Assembly: GCA_945868195.1 (NCBI GenBank)
Contig: CAMBLP010000122.1
Span: 1-6,142, forward strand
Direction of reading: 5' to 3'
Origin: Bordetella parapertussis
GTDB taxonomy: Bacteria; Pseudomonadota; Gammaproteobacteria; Burkholderiales; Burkholderiaceae_B
DNA length: 6,142 nt
This document shows, piece after piece, positions 1 to 5,702 of this stretch. How positions within the stretch are numbered: the first letter of the stretch is position 1; each line of letters starts with the position of its first letter. The notes beneath the pieces are model-generated. The model did no database searches. It was not told the DNA's origin and worked only from the letters and a program-made list of their open reading frames with translations. A program made the position numbers and the translations under genes.

Positions 1-91
1 TTGTGCCGATCCAGAAGCGGCGCGAAGGGTCGGAGGGCAGGGTTGGGGGAACCGCGCCATCGTCGTCATGCACAATCGAATCCTGACTCAT
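1..91 (-). CDS. petA: Rieske iron-sulfur subunit of cytochrome bc1 complex, N-terminal fragment (5' part only)
   Basis: The ATG at 91-89 opens a frame that runs off the left edge after 30 codons. The visible peptide is polar and acidic, then reads S-D-P-S-R-R-F-W-I at residues 20-28, a twin-arginine (Tat) signal with R24 and R25 just before the membrane anchor. Proline-rich starts followed by S-x-P-x-R-R are what I recall of PetA from Burkholderiales. The protein is the 2Fe-2S subunit of ubiquinol-cytochrome c reductase. It is folded with its cluster in the cytoplasm and moved by the Tat system, so that its head faces the periplasm. AAGGA at 103-99 is a good ribosome site 7 bases before the ATG. 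petB and petC would be expected beyond the edge. The cluster-binding C-terminus is not in the window, so the call rests on 30 residues plus context (mscL and nif3 nearby). Confidence 0.8.
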   Translation of the reverse strand, partial: MSQDSIVHDDDGAVPPTLPSDPSRRFWIGT

Positions 92-111
92 CTTCCTATC
101 CTTATTGCAGC

Positions 112-135
112 CAACGCGGCTGAGCGCACGCGTTG
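112..135. repeat. Inverted repeat in the petA leader (7-bp GC-rich stem)
   Basis: CAACGCG at 112-118 is the exact reverse complement of CGCGTTG at 129-135, with a 10-base loop. In the petA transcript the hairpin would end 8 bases before the AAGGA ribosome site. No run of T follows it, so it is not a standard terminator. It could be a leader structure affecting translation or mRNA stability, or an operator for a dimeric regulator. The function is unknown. Confidence 0.45.
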
Positions 136-155
136 CAGACTGGTTTACATCAAAC

Positions 156-184
156 TTGTTACAAATTTTCTAACCTCTTATTAT
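156..184 (+). promoter_or_regulatory. Predicted sigma70 promoter of mscL
   Basis: TTGTTA at 156-161 (4 of 6 -35 consensus bases) and TATTAT at 179-184 (5 of 6 -10 bases) are separated by the optimal 17 bases. Start of transcription would be near 191, giving a leader of about 34 bases that contains the AGGGGA ribosome site at 211-216. It overlaps the divergent petA promoter. Confidence 0.6.
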
Positions 185-208
185 AGCCCCACCAACTACA
201 CACTTCCA
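180..208 (-). promoter_or_regulatory. Predicted sigma70 promoter of petA
   Basis: On the minus strand a perfect TATAAT lies at 185-180. Seventeen bases upstream, at 208-203, is TGGAAG, a poor -35 box (3 of 6 consensus bases). Transcription would start near 173, giving a petA leader of about 82 bases. The -10 box is the same DNA as the -10 of the divergent mscL promoter. Seen in sequence only. Confidence 0.5.
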
Positions 209-224
209 TCAGGGGAATCAAGAA

Positions 225-674
225 ATGAGTCAAGCACGCGGGTTTTTAAAAGAATTTCGAGCAGTTGCCGTCCGGGGTCAGGTTGTCGACCTCGCAATTG
301 GCGTGATCGTGGGGGCCGCATTCAGCAAAATCGTTGATTCTTTGGTCAAGGATATTGTGATGCCGCTGGTGAATTTCATGGTGGGTGGCGCGATGGATTT
401 CAGCAACAAATTCTTTGTTTTATCCCGCCCAGTGAACTATGTGGGGCCTGAAACCTATGCCGACTTGACCAAGGCGGGTGCGACGGTGTTCGCATGGGGT
501 AACTTTGTCACCATCGTGATTAACTTTATCTTGCTGGCGTTCGTGATCTTTTGGATGGTCAAGGTGATTAACAAAGCGCGCACCAAGATGGAACTCGAGG
601 CTGAAAAAGTGACGCCTCCGATACCTGAGGATGTATTGCTTTTGCGCGAAATTCGCGACTCTTTAAAGAAGTAA
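225..674 (+). CDS. mscL: Large-conductance mechanosensitive channel MscL
   Basis: This is an inner-membrane pentameric channel that opens under membrane tension and releases solutes on osmotic downshock. The 149-residue protein has the family layout. A short amphipathic N-terminal helix (residues 3-13) leads into the pore-lining TM1 at about 19-49, with the conserved run [13 protein letters not shown] at 21-33. A periplasmic loop at about 50-85 follows, then TM2 at about 86-117 and a charged C-terminal helix (135-149). It is a little longer than the E. coli protein (136 residues), mostly because of the loop, which I believe is common in betaproteobacteria. AGGGGA at 211-216, 8 bases before the ATG, supports the start. 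It is the only plus-strand gene here, divergent from petA and convergent with the Nif3-family gene, 29 bases from it. It appears monocistronic with its own promoter. Confidence 0.96.
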   Translation: MSQARGFLKEFRAVAVRGQVVDLAIGVIVGAAFSKIVDSLVKDIVMPLVNFMVGGAMDFSNKFFVLSRPVNYVGPETYADLTKAGATVFAWGNFVTIVINFILLAFVIFWMVKVINKARTKMELEAEKVTPPIPEDVLLLREIRDSLKK

Positions 675-677
675 ATC

Positions 678-694
678 AAAAATTAAGGCGCCTT
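678..694 (-). terminator. Possible weak terminator after the Nif3-family gene
   Basis: On the minus strand the palindrome AAGGCGCCTT (685-694) is followed by TTAATTTTT-like sequence, with five T at 682-678. The palindrome leaves only about 3 bp of stem around a 4-base loop, so a standard intrinsic terminator is doubtful. It is listed because it is the only terminator-like signal between the two convergent genes. Confidence 0.25.
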
Positions 695-703
695 GCCGCG
701 GGA

Positions 704-1462
704 TCAGACCGGATTGTCGATGTCCACAAAATCGACACGGATGCCAAACTCCTTTTCGATCGCAGAACCGAGCGCTTGGACGCCATAGCGCTCGGTGGCA
801 TGATGTCCCGCACAGATAAAGCCCACAGCCGACTCTCGCGCGAGATGGACGGTTTGTTCGGAAATCTCGCCAGTGATGAACACTTGGGCACCTGCGTCAA
901 TGGCGCTTTCCAGCATGCTTTGAGCGGCGCCTGTGCACCAAGCCAAGCGTTTAGCGGGCATGCCAGGGTCTCCGATCACTTGAGGCGAACGTCCGAGCGC
1001 CAGTTCAACTTTTGCGGCAACCTCACCTAAGGTGGTTTTCCCAGGCATTTCACCTAGCCAAACGAGTCCGTTGGGGCCTGACGTATAGGGTTCAGGTGTC
1101 AGTCCGAGGACGCGGGCGAGTTGTGCGTTGTTACCGAGTTGCGGGTGCGCATCCAATGGCAAATGGTAGGCGATAAGATTGATGTCTTTTGCTAGTAAAG
1201 TGGCAAGTCTTTTTTTGCGTGTGCCACGGACCCGAGGATCCTCGCCTTTCCAAAACCATCCGTGATGCACAAGCACCGCGTCGGCGCCGCGCGCGCTGGC
1301 GACGTCAAGGAGCGCCTGACTCGCCGTCACGCCCGTAATGAGGTGAGAGACCGATGATTTGCCTTCTACCTGTAATCCGTTTGGGCAGTAGTCATTGAAA
1401 GAAGCTGCATCTAGCGTGGTGTCAAGCCATGCACACAGGTCACGGATTGTGATGGTTTTCAT
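704..1462 (-). CDS. Nif3/YbgI-family dinuclear metal-binding protein
   Basis: The 252-residue product matches the Nif3-like family (E. coli YbgI is 247 residues), conserved cytoplasmic proteins that form hexameric rings with a two-metal site. The family is sometimes labelled GTP cyclohydrolase type 2, but the true cellular role is not settled. Key pieces are N-D-Y-C-P-N-G-L-Q-V-E-G at 23-34, V-H-H-G-W-F at 65-70 (metal ligands H66 and H67), Y-H-L-P-L-D-A-H at 99-106 (ligand D104), T-G-E at 197-199 and G-H-H-A-T-E at 219-224 (ligands H220 and E224). All ligands are present, so it should bind metal. The start is preceded by only a weak AGG 13 bases away, but the N-terminus aligns with the family. 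It lies 43 bases after the XRE regulator gene on the same strand and probably shares its transcript. Confidence 0.93.
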   Translation of the reverse strand: MKTITIRDLCAWLDTTLDAASFNDYCPNGLQVEGKSSVSHLITGVTASQALLDVASARGADAVLVHHGWFWKGEDPRVRGTRKKRLATLLAKDINLIAYHLPLDAHPQLGNNAQLARVLGLTPEPYTSGPNGLVWLGEMPGKTTLGEVAAKVELALGRSPQVIGDPGMPAKRLAWCTGAAQSMLESAIDAGAQVFITGEISEQTVHLARESAVGFICAGHHATERYGVQALGSAIEKEFGIRVDFVDIDNPV

Positions 1463-1505
1463 ATTGAGACAGCAACCTGTTAAGCCAGACTAAAGCCACG
1501 CTCAA

Positions 1506-1865
1506 TTAATGTGAGGGCGAAGAGGTTTCTGCTGTGCCAGCCTGTTCTTCGTTCGCGCCAGGTGGGTGGGCAACAAACAGGTTTTCTGCTTGCGTCAGGA
1601 GTGGACGGCGAACGAGAGGGCTTAGGTGGTAATAAATTTCCTGAAGACGCGCTAGATCCTCGTCTTCGGTGTAGAACCAGCTGACGGGCATTTTTAGAAT
1701 GTCGGCGACGCGACACATGAGCTCGTAGTCTGGGGAGTGTTTGCCCCGCTCGTACTGGTTCATCCGGGCGCTTGCGGACATGGGGTCGATCCCGGCAAGC
1801 TTGCCAAGTTTTTCTTGCGACAGGCCGGCACGAAGGCGGGCTTGTTTGAGACGGTGAGCGAGCAC
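1506..1865 (-). CDS. Small XRE-family helix-turn-helix transcriptional regulator
   Basis: This 119-residue protein is a probable DNA-binding regulator; its target is unknown. Residues 4-61 form an XRE/Cro-C1 domain: A-R-L-R-A-G-L-S-Q-E-K-L-G at 9-21, then the recognition region around P28-N36 and the typical Y-E-R-G-K-H-S-P-D at 38-46. The remainder (about 65-119) has a short helical stretch and a polar Pro/Ser/Glu-rich tail with no recognised ligand or protease domain. I chose GTG at 1865-1863 because AAAGGGA (1877-1871) sits 5 bases upstream. A promoter is placed to give a leader of roughly 25 bases. The frame could open earlier (to 1946), but that extension would lie inside the promoter and resembles no HTH protein. 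The gene stands between tatC and nif3, where relatives as I remember them carry a trypsin-like protease gene. Autoregulation is plausible but not shown. Confidence 0.85.
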   Translation of the reverse strand: MLAHRLKQARLRAGLSQEKLGKLAGIDPMSASARMNQYERGKHSPDYELMCRVADILKMPVSWFYTEDEDLARLQEIYYHLSPLVRRPLLTQAENLFVAHPPGANEEQAGTAETSSPSH

Positions 1866-1870
1866 AATGG

Positions 1871-1877
1871 TCCCTTT
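1871..1877 (-). promoter_or_regulatory. Ribosome binding site fixing the GTG start of the XRE regulator
   Basis: AAAGGGA on the minus strand ends 5 bases before GTG at 1865-1863. It is one of the strongest Shine-Dalgarno sequences in the window and rules in favour of the GTG start over upstream in-frame alternatives. Confidence 0.7.
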
Positions 1878-1894
1878 GGAGTTCTTGCAACTTG

Positions 1895-1923
1895 AATATA
1901 AGAACAAAACGGTGAATGCACAA
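1895..1923 (-). promoter_or_regulatory. Predicted sigma70 promoter of the XRE regulator (and probably nif3)
   Basis: On the minus strand TTGTGC at 1923-1918 and TATATT at 1900-1895 are separated by exactly 17 bases. Transcription would start near 1888, about 23 bases before the GTG codon, leaving room for the AAAGGGA site. The fit of promoter, leader and ribosome site is mutually consistent. Confidence 0.6.
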
Positions 1924-2132
1924 GAGGCAAAGCCTGACACAAACAACCAAAAATTAAATTCTAAGACGGCAAAAGATATACCTTTCCACAGACAATCACA
2001 ACTAATTTATTGGAAGATAATCTCCCCTTTGTTCGCACATCGGGGCGGAATTGATGAGTGATCACAGCAAGATACGTACGCTTTTTAGGCTATAAAGTAC
2101 TTTTTAGCAGAAAATCGAGTAAAGAGCCATTT
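1924..2132. other. AT-rich intergenic region between tatC and the XRE promoter
   Basis: About 209 bases separate the tatC stop from the XRE promoter, in a window where most gaps are under 65 bases. I see no convincing gene on either strand. It holds several short palindromes: AGATAATCT (2015-2023), GTGATCAC (2058-2065) and an imperfect 20-base one at 2089-2108. None is followed by a T run, so I see no intrinsic terminator for the tat operon. These could be operators for the adjacent regulator, or chance in AT-rich DNA. Confidence 0.5.
2089..2108. repeat. Imperfect 20-base palindrome downstream of tatC
   Basis: The 20 bases GCTATAAAGTACTTTTTAGC pair symmetrically at 9 of 10 positions around the centre GTAC. 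It begins about 25 bases after the tatC stop. Without a spacer loop or T tract it is a poor terminator. It could be a protein-binding site or a weak 3' mRNA structure. Confidence 0.35.
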
Positions 2133-2921
2133 TCAATTTGTGGAATCGGTTGCGTCTGTTTTTGGTTCTGCAGGGCGTGCTTTGATGGCTCTCGCCAACA
2201 AAATGCCAATTTCATACAGTACACATAAAGGTACGGCGAGTAAAAACTGACTGACGACATCGGGGGGCGTGACGACGGCCGCGATAATAAATGCGCCGAC
2301 GATGACGTAACCACGCGCTTGTTGAAGTTGTGCAATCGTGACAATGCCCGTACGAACCAAAAGAATCACGGCAACGGGCACCTCAAACGTGATGCCAAAG
2401 GCCAAGAACATGGTCATGACAAAGCCGAGGTAGGCTTCGATATCAGGTGCGGGCGTAATGGACTGTGGTGCAAAGGTTGCGATAAAGCTGAAGACAGTTT
2501 TGAAGACAACGAAATAACAAAAGGCCATGCCCGCTAAAAACAGCAGCGAACTCGACACAATCAAAGGCAAAGCCAGGCGTTGTTCGTGTCGGTAAAGTCC
2601 GGGCGCAACAAAAGCCCAAACTTGATAAAGCACGACAGGAAGTGACACGACAAAAGCCGCCATCATCGTGACTTTGACGGGGACCATAAAGGGCGTAATC
2701 ACACCGGTGGCAATCATGCGTGTGCCTTCGGGCAGAGAGGCAAGCATTGGGGCCGCAAGCAAATCATAAATAAAGGAGGCACCGGGATAAATGAAGAGCA
2801 CAATAAAAACAACGAGCATCGTACCGACCGCGGTCAACAGGCGTGTGCGCAACTCGACAAGGTGAGACATGAAGGTGTCGCCGCTTTGTTCAGCTTCTTG
2901 GGGTTTTTCTTCAGTACTCAA
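2133..2921 (-). CDS. tatC: Sec-independent protein translocase subunit TatC (TTG start)
   Basis: TatC is the polytopic inner-membrane receptor of the Tat pathway and recognises twin-arginine signals on folded proteins together with TatB. The 262-residue product shows S-H-L-V-E-L-R at 19-25 (E23 and R25 correspond to E. coli E15 and R17). It also has the first-cytoplasmic-loop motif [12 protein letters not shown] at 99-110 with E113 (E. coli E103), E180 in G-I-T-F-E (E. coli E170), and the late motif T-P-P-D-V-V-S-Q at 218-225. Six membrane helices fit the hydrophobic segments. The start is TTG at 2921-2919, overlapping the tatB stop as TTGA, with GGA about 9 bases upstream. An internal ATG at 2870 would remove a polar tail of 17 residues but leave all motifs. 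That ATG has no clear ribosome site, and the longer form has normal family length. Confidence 0.96.
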   Translation of the reverse strand: MSTEEKPQEAEQSGDTFMSHLVELRTRLLTAVGTMLVVFIVLFIYPGASFIYDLLAAPMLASLPEGTRMIATGVITPFMVPVKVTMMAAFVVSLPVVLYQVWAFVAPGLYRHEQRLALPLIVSSSLLFLAGMAFCYFVVFKTVFSFIATFAPQSITPAPDIEAYLGFVMTMFLAFGITFEVPVAVILLVRTGIVTIAQLQQARGYVIVGAFIIAAVVTPPDVVSQFLLAVPLCVLYEIGILLARAIKARPAEPKTDATDSTN

Positions 2922-3400
2922 GTTTTTGATCCGGGCGAAGACTCTGGTGTGGCTGCGACCTGGGCTGGCGGCGCTTGTACAGACGGTAGTGCAGGCGTTT
3001 GCGCAGGCGTATCTGGCGTAGGCAAGGCCGCAACAGGGCTAGAGGCTGGAGGAGTCGACCCTGCCCCCGTATCGGGGCTGGCAAGGGGAGACTTCAGTTC
3101 GTTGAGCGTGGACATGGTCGACTGCTCGAAGGCCTCAAGGGGTTGGCGAAGGGCAGTTTCAGTGTTTTGCAAACTCGACTGAACATTTTGCGCAGCATCT
3201 TGCATTTGATCTTTGAGTTTGCGCAACTCATCGAGATCGACCTCGCGTTGGATGTCGGTTTTGACATCGCTGACGTAGCGCTGGGCACGACCAACAAGGT
3301 GACCAATGGTGCGAGCAACTTTAGGCAAGCGCTCGGGACCAATGACCACCAACGCAATCACACCGATCACGAGTAGTTCTGTAAAGCTGATATCAAACAT
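2918..3400 (-). CDS. tatB: Sec-independent protein translocase subunit TatB
   Basis: TatB works with TatC as the receptor complex for twin-arginine substrates in the inner membrane. The 160-residue protein begins [12 protein letters not shown], with the polar E8 in the transmembrane helix (about 5-21). The G21-P22 hinge follows, then an amphipathic helix (about 24-50) and a charged helical region to about 100. The last 55 residues are a disordered Pro/Ala/Ser/Thr-rich tail, variable in this family. E8 and the F-D-I start separate it from TatA. The ATG at 3400-3398 has no obvious ribosome site just upstream. It lies 63 bases after tatA, a gap that contains a short tandem repeat. It overlaps tatC by 4 bases, which suggests translational coupling. 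Confidence 0.95.
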   Translation of the reverse strand: MFDISFTELLVIGVIALVVIGPERLPKVARTIGHLVGRAQRYVSDVKTDIQREVDLDELRKLKDQMQDAAQNVQSSLQNTETALRQPLEAFEQSTMSTLNELKSPLASPDTGAGSTPPASSPVAALPTPDTPAQTPALPSVQAPPAQVAATPESSPGSKT

Positions 3401-3437
3401 AGTGATCGTGGGGCGGGGTAAGCTCAGCTAAGGCAAT

Positions 3438-3461
3438 GACAAGCAAGGGGACAAGCAAAGC
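3438..3461. repeat. Two-copy 12-base tandem repeat in the tatA-tatB gap
   Basis: GACAAGCAAGGG (3438-3449) is followed directly by GACAAGCAAAGC (3450-3461); the first nine bases are identical and 10 of 12 match overall. It fills much of the 63-base spacer, just after the tatA stop. It is probably a small local duplication with no known function. Confidence 0.5.
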
Positions 3462-3463
3462 GC

Positions 3464-3715
3464 TCAATGAGTGCCGGTCTTTTCTTTTGCTTGGACATCG
3501 ATCGTTTCGTTTGAAGCGACACGTTGTGCGGGAGCAGCTTCGGCGGCAGCCGTCGTTGCATCGGCTTCTTTAGCGTTTGGGTCCTTCATGCCGTCTTTGA
3601 AACCTTTGACCGCGCCACCAATATCCGCACCAATGTTGCGAATTTTTTTGGTGCCAAACACAAGTGCCACGATAACGAGGACAATTAACCAATGCCAGAT
3701 ACTAAATGCGCCCAT
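3464..3715 (-). CDS. tatA: Sec-independent protein translocase subunit TatA
   Basis: TatA forms the oligomers that let folded twin-arginine substrates cross the inner membrane. The 83-residue product has a short N-terminal tail, a transmembrane helix at about 6-20, the invariant F20-G21 hinge followed by T-K-K, an amphipathic helix at about 23-44 ([12 protein letters not shown]) and a polar Ala/Glu-rich tail. This matches the usual TatA size. The frame stays open upstream to 3868, but that part overlaps the HIT gene. The ATG at 3715-3713 is preceded by GGAGAA with 5 bases of spacing, and it begins the family motif M-G-A-F-S-I-W-H-W. The gene starts 14 bases after the HIT gene ends and leads the tatABC set. 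Confidence 0.95.
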   Translation of the reverse strand: MGAFSIWHWLIVLVIVALVFGTKKIRNIGADIGGAVKGFKDGMKDPNAKEADATTAAAEAAPAQRVASNETIDVQAKEKTGTH

Positions 3716-3720
3716 GACGG

Positions 3721-3726
3721 TTCTCC
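3721..3726 (-). promoter_or_regulatory. Ribosome binding site fixing the tatA start
   Basis: GGAGAA on the minus strand lies 5 bases before ATG 3715-3713, inside the short HIT-tatA gap. It selects the 83-residue TatA over the longer open frame. Confidence 0.7.
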
Positions 3727-3729
3727 GAA

Positions 3730-4098
3730 TTAGGCTACGGTGGGGGCTGGCCCTTTCCAGGGGCGGCTTCCACCATAGATATGAAAATGTAGGTGTAAAA
3801 CCTCTTGACCACCCTCGACGCCGGAGTTGGTCATCAGACGAAAACCGCCGGATGGTCCGGGATTGCAACCGTTGTCGAGTGCAATTTGAGGCACCTTGGA
3901 TAGCATTCTACCTAACCAAACGGCATCTTCGGGATTAATCTCTTGCATTGAGACAATATGTCGCTTGGGGATCATTAATAAATGCACCGGCGCGGCAGGA
4001 TTGATGTCATGGAAAACCATGCAATCGTCGTCTTCGTAGACAATTTTGGCAGGTAATTCGCCGCGTACGATTTTGCAAAAAATGCAGTGATCACTCAT
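3730..4098 (-). CDS. HIT-family (HINT-type) nucleotide-binding hydrolase
   Basis: This 122-residue cytoplasmic protein belongs to the histidine triad family. HINT-type members act as purine nucleoside phosphoramidases; the physiological substrate in bacteria is uncertain. Visible motifs are C-I-F-C at 5-8 (seen in many HINT proteins, possibly metal-binding), H-D-I-N-P-A-A-P at 30-37, I-P-K-R-H at 43-47, N-S-G at 91-93 and [11 protein letters not shown] at 96-106. The triad is H102, H104 and H106, with H104 the expected nucleophile, so the active site is intact. It lies between hisE (14-base gap) and tatA (14-base gap). A HIT gene at this spot is common in betaproteobacterial his-tat clusters as I remember them. 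The nearest ribosome site, AGGA at 4114-4111, is rather far (12 bases) from the ATG. Confidence 0.93.
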   Translation of the reverse strand: MSDHCIFCKIVRGELPAKIVYEDDDCMVFHDINPAAPVHLLMIPKRHIVSMQEINPEDAVWLGRMLSKVPQIALDNGCNPGPSGGFRLMTNSGVEGGQEVLHLHFHIYGGSRPWKGPAPTVA

Positions 4099-4112
4099 GG
4101 AATCTTAAGATC

Positions 4113-4475
4113 CTAAGGGGTTTTCAAACGCGAAGCTTTTTCCTGTAAGCCAGAAACACCTTCGCGACGTGCCAATTCTGCCACGACTTGCTCAGGGCGA
4201 AGCCCGTTCTCAGTCAGCACAACCAAGCAATGAAACCAGAGGTCCGCCATTTCGGACACGATACGCTCAGGTTGCTTGTCTTTAGCCGCCATCACAAGCT
4301 CGGTGGCCTCTTCACCTACTTTTTTGAGCGCCGCATCAGGTCCTTTGGAAAACAGTTTGGCAACATAGGAGGCGGACGGATCACCGCCTCGGCTAGGTAA
4401 ACGTGTTTCCAGCAGATCTGCAATCCGCGCAAGCACCAATTCGGAGGCGTCTGGGGTGAGGTGTTCTTTGTTCAT
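4113..4475 (-). CDS. hisE: Phosphoribosyl-ATP pyrophosphatase HisE
   Basis: HisE hydrolyses phosphoribosyl-ATP to phosphoribosyl-AMP and pyrophosphate, the second step of histidine biosynthesis, in the cytoplasm. The 120-residue all-helical protein has [10 protein letters not shown] at 36-45 and V-G-E-E-A-T-E-L at 53-60. The MazG-like metal site is E56-x-x-E59 followed by E75-x-x-D78, complete here. It is a separate gene; in enterobacteria HisI and HisE are fused in one protein, whereas here they are adjacent genes with a 4-base ATGA overlap. GGAG lies 13 bases upstream of the start, so coupling to hisI translation is likely. Confidence 0.95.
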   Translation of the reverse strand: MNKEHLTPDASELVLARIADLLETRLPSRGGDPSASYVAKLFSKGPDAALKKVGEEATELVMAAKDKQPERIVSEMADLWFHCLVVLTENGLRPEQVVAELARREGVSGLQEKASRLKTP

Positions 4476-4897
4476 TTGTAGATGAGCTCCGGGTCTTTGA
4501 GGACGGGATCAACAATCACCCATTGTGAGCCTGGGTTTGTGTCTTGGTCGGAGTTCTTGTCTAGTCGTCGGTAAAAGCAACTCGCGCGTCCCGTATGACA
4601 GGCGATGGCGCCGAGTTGTTCAACCTTGAGGAGCAAAACATCGCCATCGCAATCCAAACGCAACTCAAGCAGGCGTTGGATGTGCCCTGATTCTTCGCCT
4701 TTGCGCCACAGACGATTTCGAGAACGCGACCAAAATACGGCACGTCCTGTGGCCACGGTCTCGGCAAGCGACTCCGCGTTCATCCAGGCAACCATTAAAA
4801 TTTGGCCGGACTGCGCATCTTGTGAAATCGCGGGGATGAGACCTTGCGTATCAAAACGTACCTCTTCAAGCCAGGCAGGTCGCTGTGGTGTCGTCAT
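4472..4897 (-). CDS. hisI: Phosphoribosyl-AMP cyclohydrolase HisI
   Basis: HisI opens the adenine ring of phosphoribosyl-AMP, the third step of histidine biosynthesis. The 141-residue product has L-M-V-A-W-M-N at 34-40, F-W-S-R-S-R at 55-60, W-R-K-G-E-E-S-G-H at 64-72, the metal motif D82-C83-D84-G-D86, and [11 protein letters not shown] at 99-109. C83, C100 and C107 are the expected zinc ligands and the aspartates the expected magnesium ligands, all present. I used ATG 4897-4895, one base after the hisF stop and about 10 bases after an AGGA. The frame is open upstream to 5005, but that would overlap hisF by over 100 bases and adds nothing family-like. Length is normal for a stand-alone HisI. 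Confidence 0.95.
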   Translation of the reverse strand: MTTPQRPAWLEEVRFDTQGLIPAISQDAQSGQILMVAWMNAESLAETVATGRAVFWSRSRNRLWRKGEESGHIQRLLELRLDCDGDVLLLKVEQLGAIACHTGRASCFYRRLDKNSDQDTNPGSQWVIVDPVLKDPELIYK

Positions 4898-4898
4898 G

Positions 4899-5702
4899 TC
4901 AGCCAATCCTGACCGGGATGCCCTGACGCGCCATGAATGCTTTGGCTTGTCCGACGGTGTATTGACCGTAATGGAAAATACTCGCGGCAAGTACCGCACT
5001 AGCACCCCCTAGGGTGACGCCATCTGCAAGATGTTGCAGGTTACCTACGCCGCCCGAAGCAATCACGGGAACAGAAACGGCATTTGAAACTTGGCGTGTC
5101 AGCTCGAGATCAAAGCCTGACTTGGTGCCATCGCGATCCATGCTGGTTAATAGAATTTCGCCGGCGCCATACTCTGCCATTTGGCGAGCCCAGGCCACCG
5201 CGTCGATACCCGTACCGCGACGGCCGCCATGCGTGAACACTTCCCAGCGAGGCGTTTCGCTGTTAGTCACGCGGCGCGCATCGATGGCAACCACGATACA
5301 TTGAGAGCCGTGATAATCAGAGGCTGCACGAACGAGGTCAGGATTGGCAACAGCGGCGCTGTTCATGGAAACTTTGTCGGCACCCGCATTTAATAGGCGT
5401 TGAATATCACTGACCTGACGCACTCCGCCACCGACAGTGAGGGGGATAAAAACCTGTGAAGCGACTTGTTCGATGATGGGTAGGATTAAATCGCGACCAT
5501 CACTGGTCGCGGTGATATCCAAAAACGTCAGTTCGTCTGCGCCTTGTTCGTTGTAACGATGTGCGATCTCGACGGGATCGCCCGCATCCATCAGCTGAAC
5601 AAAATTGACGCCCTTTACTACGCGACCCGCAGTCACATCGAGACAAGGAATGATTCGACGTGTCAACTCACTCAGTGTGTTGGGCGCGAGGAGGGTTGTC
5701 AT
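4899..5702 (-). CDS. hisF: Imidazole glycerol phosphate synthase cyclase subunit HisF
   Basis: HisF is the TIM-barrel half of imidazole glycerol phosphate synthase. It uses ammonia delivered by HisH to turn PRFAR into imidazole glycerol phosphate and AICAR. The 267-residue protein carries R-I-I-P-C-L-D-V at 16-23 with the catalytic D22 (D11 in the Thermotoga enzyme) and V-V-K-G-V-N-F at 28-34. It also has [10 protein letters not shown] at 85-94, V-V-A-I-D-A at 137-142 with the second catalytic D141 (D130), and I-A-S-G-G-V in the C-terminal phosphate site. Its ATG overlaps the hisA stop as ATGA, and there is no strong ribosome site, pointing to coupling. The N-terminal tail of about 14 residues is usual for betaproteobacteria. 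hisH is not in the window. Confidence 0.97.
   Translation of the reverse strand: MTTLLAPNTLSELTRRIIPCLDVTAGRVVKGVNFVQLMDAGDPVEIAHRYNEQGADELTFLDITATSDGRDLILPIIEQVASQVFIPLTVGGGVRQVSDIQRLLNAGADKVSMNSAAVANPDLVRAASDYHGSQCIVVAIDARRVTNSETPRWEVFTHGGRRGTGIDAVAWARQMAEYGAGEILLTSMDRDGTKSGFDLELTRQVSNAVSVPVIASGGVGNLQHLADGVTLGGASAVLAASIFHYGQYTVGQAKAFMARQGIPVRIG

Noticed and set aside
1501..1515. CTCAATTAATGTGAG, which superficially recalls a lac-operon sequence
   Set aside because: Short partial resemblance only, at the end of the XRE gene; no vector or lac context around it.
1480..1950. Longer minus-strand frame overlapping the XRE gene, rich in Arg, Pro and Ser
   Set aside because: Out-of-frame shadow of the XRE gene with low-complexity composition; the XRE frame has a clear domain, promoter and ribosome site.
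1867..2061. Plus-strand open frame of 64 codons upstream of the XRE gene
   Set aside because: No ribosome site before its ATG, it overlaps the XRE promoter on the opposite strand, and the peptide has no recognisable features.
2999..3376. Plus-strand frame of 125 codons antisense to tatB
   Set aside because: Its composition is the mirror of the TatB coding frame; it shows no initiation signals or motifs.
3471..3938. Plus-strand frame of 155 codons antisense to tatA and the HIT gene
   Set aside because: It covers two well-supported genes, has no ribosome site and no protein-family features.
4102..4111. Perfect 10-base palindrome ATCTTAAGAT between hisE and the HIT gene
   Set aside because: AT-rich and loopless, so it cannot form a stable RNA hairpin; could be chance, although it sits between the ribosome site and the HIT start.
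4605..5012. Plus-strand frame of 135 codons antisense to hisI and the end of hisF
   Set aside because: Antisense shadow of two conserved enzymes with no supporting signals.
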